Translations under genes and position numbers: made by a program | Notes under the pieces: generated by a model | Told to the model about the DNA's origin: nothing | What the model saw: only the letters and a program-made list of their open reading frames with translations | Database searches by the model: none | From: Macrolepiota albuminosa | Taxonomy: Eukaryota > Basidiomycota > Agaricomycetes > Agaricales > Agaricaceae | DNA length: 64,000 bases | Assembly (NCBI GenBank): GCA_027475525.1 | Contig: JAMWFC010000028.1 | Location: 227,161 to 291,160 of the forward strand | Direction of reading: 5' to 3' | Shown: positions 57,561-64,000 of the stretch, in pieces | How the letters are laid out: every line of letters starts with the position of its first letter | Position numbering within the stretch: position 1 is the stretch's first letter

Positions 57561-59470
57561 TATATCTTCTCTGTCCAAATTTGTGTTTAGCCTCTCCTCT
57601 GCAGGACACTGCATCACAGGATTCTCTGTTGGGGGCTAACTTTGCTATGATCTGTTGCCAATCCCTTCCAGGCTGTCCTCAAGGTTGTGGATGATAATAT
57701 AGCTGCAGTCCCCTCCTGCCTGGGTAGGGAGTTGTCCATCATTGTAAGTTATTCCCTGTGTGTGTGTTTTATCTCTATTTCTGACAGATGGTAAAGTTTG
57801 AGTAGTATTCTGGTATGTTATATCTTCTCTTAAGCAGAATTGCTGCATAGCACTACCCATCATAAATATGACTGCTGCCTGAGCCTTGACTTTGCTCAGC
57901 AAGGAGATCCAGTTAGAATTACCTGTCATCCAAAGACCTAGTAAATTTATCCTAGCTTCCTGACTCTAAAAAGCCAGTTATATTTTCTCATGTCTGATTT
58001 GATATGGACATGAAAGCTTTGTATTTCTTTACTCAATAGAGGGTGGGCTATTTACATTCACATCTGTTGCTATTGGGACTAGTGGCCTGGCTACTATTTC
58101 TCCAGATTTCTGCATGATGTTTGTTCCTACCTCTGTCATTGCTAAACTCTCTATCACTTCTACTCAAAGTCATGAATTCCACTGTTTCTTCAATCTTCTT
58201 GGCTGCCTTGTTCTCATATCAACCTTATATCAACATGTATGCACAATGCAAGGGGTTGTGGTCAGCATCTTTATAGTAGTAGCAATGTAATCTAATTTTT
58301 TTATTGACAAGGGTTGCATTGCCACAGTCCATGTCCAAAAACTTTATTTCTTTTATGTGTTGTATAAGCATGAAGTAGCTTGTCCATGTGATCAGTGGGG
58401 ATTGTTTAAAAAAATGTTTCAGATCAGCTTCCTAGGTCTACTCATGGCTATTCAGTCAACTGAGTCCTTGCCTTTGACCAACCTCACTTTCTAAGATTTG
58501 TAGAATCTCTTTTACTAGCCCCATGTTGTGCTGCAATGTCTCATTACTAATGATTTTGCCTTTAAGTAAGTCCACTATAAATTTGTCATTTGACAGGGTT
58601 CTTTTAATGATATCTGTTGCTATTTTTTTCAATTCCTATGTAGTCTCCTAGAATTTGATGCTGAGGGTAAAACCCTTAATTGTACACAGAAAGCATGGAG
58701 TTGGTAGATTGTAAAGAAAGAAGAAGGCTGTGGTATTGGACATTGATATAGTGGGATGTGTGGCTAAAATATTATAAGTGGCCCCCAAGATGTCTGAGAG
58801 TAGAAAGTAATATGGTGGCTTGTATCTATCATTTCTCTTTTTTTTTGTGTTTATTTCCTTCTTCTGCTGGAGGATGAAAAGCTTGGCCCTCTTGCCTGTC
58901 ATTGTTACCTGCTCTGGGTAGGCATCAAAATGCACTCATTATTCTAGTAATAAATTATACCAGGTGAAGTCAAGATGTGGATGACTGGAAAACGTCCTAG
59001 TAGCATTGGTGTAAGCTCTAAATTGTTGGGAAGCTGAGGTGGTTGATTAAGGGAGTTGGGCTTTCTATCGGTAATATAGATGGCATTTGTGTCATCTCCA
59101 CAGTCTGTCTGAAAATACATTAGACAATCCATGCCAGGTCAGCTTTTTCCCTTCATGTCAGGGTGCTGGGTATCTGTGGAGTAGATTTTCTCTCTGTAGT
59201 GGCAGCCAAGGCTAGGGACAAGGGGATGTATGGGTCAACCAGAATGTCCTGTATTTTCTTGTTTGTCAGAGTTTGTTCCACAATATTAAGTTGTGTTAAG
59301 ATTTCCATAGGAAAAAGACTCTGTATTTCCCCCTCTGATTTGTTCATATCTGAGACCAATGGAAAGCTAGTTAGAAATTGTCTCTTCTTGTTGTGGCTCT
59401 TTACTCTCTTTTGTTTCTGCAGGCTTGCAGATGGTATGCATTTCTGCTGGTTGTTGATGATGCCCAAATC
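57561..59470 (-). pseudogene. LINE ORF1 region, decayed
   Basis: Decayed minus-strand frames upstream of the endonuclease. A zinc-knuckle-like stretch (LHCYYYKDADHNPLHC, near 58310-58260) fits a CCHC knuckle with the second Cys changed. Open pieces lie at 59467-59153, 59132-58944, 58935-58648 and 57929-57645, separated by stops and shifts. The position before ORF2 fits a LINE ORF1 nucleic-acid-binding protein. Exact boundaries uncertain. Confidence 0.5.
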
Positions 59471-59477
59471 AAGCTAG

Positions 59478-60621
59478 ACGATGCACTATCACTAGTACAG
59501 CCTAGTCAATATAGCTTTGGGCATGCTAAGTGTGTGTGTGAGTCCCAGACAGGTCTCAGAGAATACATGGTAGGCAAGAGGTTGGTGGCAAAAAAAGTAG
59601 GTAATTGGAGGTACTTGTATAAAGCTCTAAAATGTGGCTACAAGGTGCTAAGAGTCACTAAGAAAAAGTGCTGAGAAACATGGGTGACTTACTGAGGAAA
59701 GGCACTAAGAGGTGGAGAAAAGAGTCATTACTAAGGAATCTAAGCCACAAATGCCAAGCTATAGTTGCAAGGCATTAGAGAGAGAGAAAAAAAACTAAAG
59801 CAAAGTCCTCTTGCTGACATGATAAACAAAAGGTAGTCTGTTGCATATAGTGACCAAAATGTTGGAATACAATCTCTACTGCAAAATTGATACACAATGT
59901 GCTACTAATAAAAAATAAGTATTTATAGTAAAGAAAGTTAGCTGATGCTAAGAGCTAAATGCTGCTAAAGAATAAACTGATAAAAATGTAAGTAAATGCT
60001 GTGAATTGAATTGTATAGTAAAAAGGTCTATAATCATGCTGTCAGCTATCTGTCATAGAAATACTTCATTATTCCATTCTGTAAGTGCTGCCACTGGCTA
60101 AGAGCATTATTCTGGATTGACTGATGTCAAGTATCTGTGTAAATGTATAGCTTTGGAGTGCAAGTGGCAAGGTGTGGCAAGGTGTCAACAGTAGTGCTAA
60201 GAATAAGTGGTGCCATAAAAAGTGGTCCTGAAGTAATTGGAGGCTGTAGCTGTGAGTTATTAGTATAAAAATATGGAAAAATTAGGGCTGAAAGCACTAG
60301 TGTATGCCACTTCTGATAGTATCAGTGGGCTAATATGAGGTGTGGATATTGGTGCTATCTGTAGCCAGCTGTAATAGGAGCTCATCATTGTTTTCTTTGT
60401 TGATGTGCTGGTTTGTTGTGACCCCCATATTTATCTCTACAGTGATTGTCTATATACTGCTTTCTGGACCTTGCTACTTTGCATCACTTGTTGAAAGCTT
60501 ATAGGCATTTATCAATTTTATTAATTCTTATATGAGTAAATACATAAAAGTTCATCTTCTGATGTCTTGGCATATTCATGTAAGTGGCAGTCCATCTACC
60601 CATAGTTCTGAGATCCTCTAC
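59478..60621. other. AT-rich gap, no gene seen
   Basis: Only short fragments, plus a small local repeat (GTGGCAAG twice near 60165-60185). No coding pattern or RNA gene recognised. Confidence 0.5.
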
Positions 60622-60627
60622 ACTGGC

Positions 60628-60828
60628 TCAAAAAACTGCCTCAATGTTTGGCCTTTTTGAAAAGATTCACATGGTGTGTAACAATTACCTAAGCAGAAAA
60701 TCATAGAAAATCACATGACATACAACTGCATTCTGGCTTTATAATGATGTATAGATTGTGTGATTTGAACAAGAACTCGCTTATTAATAAATCAAACAAA
60801 ATATTCAATCATTGGGGCAGTTTTTTGA
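60628..60828. repeat. Imperfect inverted repeat, possible Tc1 terminal repeat remnant
   Basis: 19-bp arms TCAAAAAACTGCCTCAATG (60628-60646) and its near reverse complement (60810-60828, one mismatch), about 160 bp apart and just before a Tc1 transposase remnant. Could be an IR/DR-style terminal region or a small MITE. Confidence 0.4.
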
Positions 60829-60980
60829 CTTACTTTAATTGTCATATTTTCTCAATACTTTTCAGCAGTAGAAGATGGAATCACCTTGTGGGAAGTATAA
60901 ACAATGTCATGTGACCTTGTTTGTACTAATTTAACATATTCAACTTCAATCAATCACCTTCTTGTCACTCTACCACCATC

Positions 60981-61600
60981 ATGCAACCTGTTTCTGCTGC
61001 CAATTGCTCTTCTGTTGCTTCTCTCCTTAATGAGGGGTATTCTCAGCATCAAATACAAGCAAAAACTGGCCTGGAAAATGGCACTGTGGGGAGGATCAGC
61101 AAAGAACTGGAGAGCAACAAAGAGAATCATCCTGGAAGTTGTCCTTTCAAGCTTACAGCATGTGACAAACAGTCTATTATTCATCAATCATAGAAGTTCA
61201 GAGGAAGATGGATACTGCACAGTATTGTCAGATTTTGGATGAAAAAGTAGTGGAAAGCTTTGAGAAGTTGGACATAGGAGGAAGGACAATATTTTCAGCA
61301 AGACAACAACCCAAAACACACCTTCAAACAGGCAACAACCTAATTTTCTGATAACAACATCATTGTGATATCCTGGCCTGCTCAATCCCCTGACCTCAAT
61401 CCCATTGAACACCTCTGGGTTTACAATCAAGCACAAACTTTTGGAGTATGAGATATCCTCTAAAGGAGTGCATAAGTTGTGGGAGAGAGTGGTCAAAGAG
61501 TGGAATGAAATACTACCAAATGTATGTCAAAGCTTCATAGAAAGCATGCCTAGAAAGATCAAAGCAGTTATAAAGGCAAATGGAGGCTATACCAAGTAGT
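60981..61600 (+). pseudogene. Tc1-type transposase remnant with internal deletion
   Basis: The N-terminal helix-turn-helix is open (60981-61193: VASLLNEGYSQHQIQAKTG, GTVGRISKELESNKENHPG). The catalytic C-terminus follows in shifted frames: DNNPKHTFKQ near 61303, SWPAQSPDLNPIEHLW near 61375-61420, and KGVHKLWERVVKEWNE to KIKAVIKANGGYTK at 61470-61597. The block between the DNA-binding domain and the second catalytic Asp is largely missing (near 61195), including the first catalytic Asp, so it is a dead or non-autonomous copy. Family membership is clear from the DDE signature; the right terminal repeat was not found. Confidence 0.82.
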
Positions 61601-61619
61601 AGATATGAAAATTAGACAG

Positions 61620-62400
61620 GGTAGGGCATTACAACGGTACGTGTCATACGTTGTATGGGAGCCCGCTTTGTGCCATACCATACGTGTCCAGCAGAGTCCG
61701 CTACACTGGAGCGGAGCAGTCCCCACAATGCCGCGGACGTGTCACAATGTGCTGTATGACACGTTCCAGTGGATCGATAAAAGGCAGGCACACACATGCG
61801 CATGCAGGCCCGGCGGATGCCAGCGGACACTAGCAGATGTCAATGTGCGTCAGCGGCCGCCAGCAGGCATCAGCACACAAGTGAAAACCTCCTCCATTGG
61901 TGGACTTCATGGCATGAATAAACCCTCCTCGAGGTTCCCCACTTCCCTCCCCTCTCCATTCCTCCTTGTAATAACTCGAGGCTGCGCATCTCCCCTTCCA
62001 TCCTTTTCCCACCCCTGATGCAAGCCTACGTCCATGAAAGGGCCCTGCAAATCTACACAGGCCTACGCAAGCCACCAGCGGACATCCACGCAGACGTACG
62101 TCAACGGACTCAAACCTACACAGGCCCATGCAGGCCTGTGCAGGGCACCAGCAGACATCTACAGAGGCCTACACAGGTCCACGGAGTCTGGTTGGACCAA
62201 GGAAAAAGGTAACTTTGTCTTGCCCGCCGTATGCCTGTGGGGGGAAATCGAACTTGTGGGAAGTGGAGAGGATGGCACTGGGGAGAAAGAGGGGGAAGGG
62301 CGGAAGAGGGTGCATGAGTGTCTGCTGTCCGCTGGCATGCCAGCAGACGGTAGCGGACAGTAGCTGATGTCAGCATGTGAGCCAGCTGACATCAGCGGTG
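61620..62400. repeat. GC-rich degenerate minisatellite-like region
   Basis: Recurring words such as CAGCGGACA, CAGCAGACA, CACAGGCCTAC and CGCAGACGT at irregular spacing (about 61790-61870, 62020-62190, 62330-62400). Composition differs sharply from the AT-rich flank. No supported coding frame. Confidence 0.45.
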
Positions 62401-62550
62401 CAATCAGTCCCAGTGGTTCAGTGGAATATTTGTTTATTGATATTCAATATTGTGTACAGCGGTGGGTTCTACTCCCCCTACTCCACCTTAATGGGGTCTA
62501 ATGGTGACAATGGAATATTGAGAGGCGGGTTGGACTCCTGCTAGTGACAA

Positions 62551-62586
62551 ATATTTTAATAGGGCCTGTAAGCCCTAATAAAATAT
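62551..62586. other. Hairpin with 15-bp stem
   Basis: Arms 62551-62565 and 62572-62586 pair with one mismatch around a CTGTAA loop; the core is AGGGC/GCCCT. No adjacent gene. Confidence 0.6.
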
Positions 62587-62785
62587 CCATTCATCACTCG
62601 CTAGCATCATCAAGTTGATCCGTTAAAAACGCTAGAAATTACTGAAGCAGGTATGGGTTGGACGAAGTTGCGCATAGTCATGAGATCTGGAATGACCACA
62701 TGCGCAAAGACAACCAAGCCATGCCACTGCAGAAATCTCTGGAGTTTTAAACAGATCACATTAATGATGCTAGCGGACATCAGCA

Positions 62786-62921
62786 GTAGTCAATGGCAAC
62801 AGTAGGACCATTGCTAATGATGGAGCCGCTGATGGCAGATCCGCTTTAGTCACTGGATCTGTGGTAGTTGATGGCAACAGTAGGATCATTGCTAATGATG
62901 GAGCCGCTGATGGCAGATCTG
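62786..62921. repeat. Imperfect tandem repeat, 78-bp period
   Basis: About 58 bp recur (62786-62843 and 62864-62921) with a few differences and then diverge. Unlike the exact 77-bp duplications this one carries mutations, so it is a genuine older duplication. Confidence 0.7.
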
Positions 62922-63338
62922 CAGCCAACTTGGAATGGCAACTGGGGCCTACACTTCCCTTGTCACCTAGCGTACCACACACACCACTGCCTGACTTACA
63001 GGAGGAACCTCCTGTCTTGCGCTCACCACACACTCCCCAGCCTTAGCGCCACAACAGATCCACGGTTCACAATGAATCCCAACCAAATGTATTAGCTTCC
63101 ACTCATGACGAGTCCGCTCTTGACGAATCCGTTCATGACGGATGTGGTGATGATACAGCAGTGGTAGATGCCACTACCATCCACCTCTTACAACAAAGAG
63201 GATGGAGCCATCCAGACCCTCCAATTAATGGCCCTAGTGATGGTTCCCCTAGATATAGAGTGTCAAGAAGGGTGCTCGACATTCTTCAAGATGAGGACAA
63301 TGACCAATTTGAAGGTGAGGGAAGGCCGGCATTACAAA

Positions 63339-63492
63339 ACCAAAAGAAGCGCAAGGCATTGCCTAACCAATTGTCAACAAATTCCAAGTGACCCCGCAAG
63401 TCTCAAGCACAAATGACCAAAAGAAGCGCAAGGCATTGCCTAACCAATTGTCAACAAATTCCAAGTGACCCCGCAAGTCTCAAGCACAAATG
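63339..63492. repeat. Exact 77-bp tandem duplication 9
   Basis: 63339-63415 equals 63416-63492, outside any A or B element. Confidence 0.95.
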
Positions 63493-63613
63493 CTATAGGA
63501 AGATGCAGCTCGATACATTGATATGTCTACACCAGCCAAAAGGAGTAGCAGCCACACTAAGGTCATTTGACCAGTCTGCCGTCATTGATGTGGGAAAGGG
63601 GGAAATGTTACAT

Positions 63614-63648
63614 TACATTTTTGTAAACTATAGTATTACAAAAATGTA
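63614..63648. other. Perfect 13-bp inverted repeat
   Basis: Arms TACATTTTTGTAA (63614-63626) and its exact complement (63636-63648) around a nine-base centre that is itself ACTATAGT-like. Possibly the terminus of a small element or a cruciform-forming site. Confidence 0.7.
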
Positions 63649-63659
63649 GCAATGTCTGT

Positions 63660-64000
63660 CATAGCAAAAAAAAGCAATGCAATAATAAGCCGTCCATCTT
63701 CACTTGACTTCTGTTGCCTTCCATCTCTCAGTAAGCCGGCTGGATGATTGGGTCCGTTGCATCAGCGGCTGACTACTTCAGGAGTTGCTGCAAGCCCGTC
63801 CCCTTGGGCCAGGGAGAGGGTCCTCGGCAGAGACTGGCGGAGGGATGGAAGATGGTTGAGGGGGTGATGGAGATGTTTGTGCGGGAGACGTCCCTGAGGA
63901 TGTTTGAGTGGGGACAGAGCGACGGTGAGAGTGGATAAGTCAGCGGCGTGATGGGATTGGTCAGTGGCGAGGGCAGAGGTGTCACCAGTGGGAACGGATA
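63660..64000. other. No gene seen
   Basis: Mixed sequence to the window edge with only short open frames on both strands. Confidence 0.4.

Larger units (their letters stand above)
63161..63650 (+). other. Weak open frame, unrecognised
   Basis: A 76-codon frame (63161-63391, MVDATTIHLLQQRGW) with basic/charged content and RRVLDILQDEDNDQF. It ends next to an exact 77-bp duplication (63339-63492). No homology recognised; it may not be a gene. Confidence 0.25.

Noticed and set aside
62786..62921. A tenth 77-bp join
   Set aside because: The period is 78 and the units differ, so it is an older true duplication.
4750..63492. The 77-bp duplications as a biological duplication process
   Set aside because: Nine events with exactly the same length and no mismatches in unrelated sequence fit a k-mer overlap artefact far better than any cellular mechanism, which would vary in length.
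1..64000. CRISPR arrays, bacterial operons or phage genes
   Set aside because: No regularly spaced short repeats, and all recognisable genes are eukaryotic transposons.

Overview
The window looks like transposon-packed, repeat-rich DNA from a basidiomycete fungus, most likely an agaricomycete. I infer this from the families present: Ty3/Gypsy elements with chromodomain integrases, a marY1-like Gypsy remnant, a DIRS-like element with reverse transcriptase, RNase H and tyrosine recombinase, a fungal LINE ending in a CPCGH-type RNase H tail, and a Tc1 transposase remnant. I found no convincing host gene, no tRNA or rRNA and no CRISPR array. Species cannot be named from the sequence.

Two related Gypsy families, here called A and B, make up most of the window. 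Both share one layout: LTR, ORF1, an in-frame UGA, gag-protease, a second in-frame UGA, pol (RT, RNase H, integrase, chromodomain), a spacer, a large extra gene (ORF3) where env would sit, a TTGGGGGG polypurine tract, LTR. In family B the protease/pol stop is UGA CUA G, the known high-readthrough context. ORF3 is not a recognised env. Its C-terminal half is recognisably conserved between A and B, while its N-terminus is Q/P-rich in A. A complete, uninterrupted 1079-codon ORF3 lies at 24666-21427 on the minus strand.

Layout: 1-7031 is the 3' part of A copy 1 (A1, plus strand: pol, ORF3, LTR). 7032-7331 is a fragment of another B copy (B0). 7332-15567 is B copy 1 (B1, minus strand, with 5' LTR). 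15568-18107 is degraded DNA with a repeat-associated gene remnant. 18113-32502 is a composite A element (A2, minus strand) with three LTRs, identical outer LTRs and an AAATG target-site duplication. 32508-36045 is a degraded DIRS-like RT/RNase H/tyrosine recombinase. 36985-37800 is a LINE 3' end. 38445-41830 is a degraded marY1-like Gypsy element (C). 42010-42996 is an unrecognised minus-strand reading frame. 43278-59470 is a LINE interrupted by the full-length B copy 2 (B2, 45115-56642, target-site duplication ATGAT). 60622-61600 is a Tc1 remnant. 61620-64000 is GC-rich, repeat-containing sequence of unknown content.

Two cautions shape the reading. First, nine perfect tandem duplications of exactly 77 bp occur in unrelated sequences. 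This is the mark of contigs joined with a k=77 overlap left in, so several apparent frameshifts are probably not biological. Second, A1 and A2 share the same three pol lesions, and A2 has identical outer LTRs, so a defective A lineage appears to have moved recently using proteins supplied in trans.
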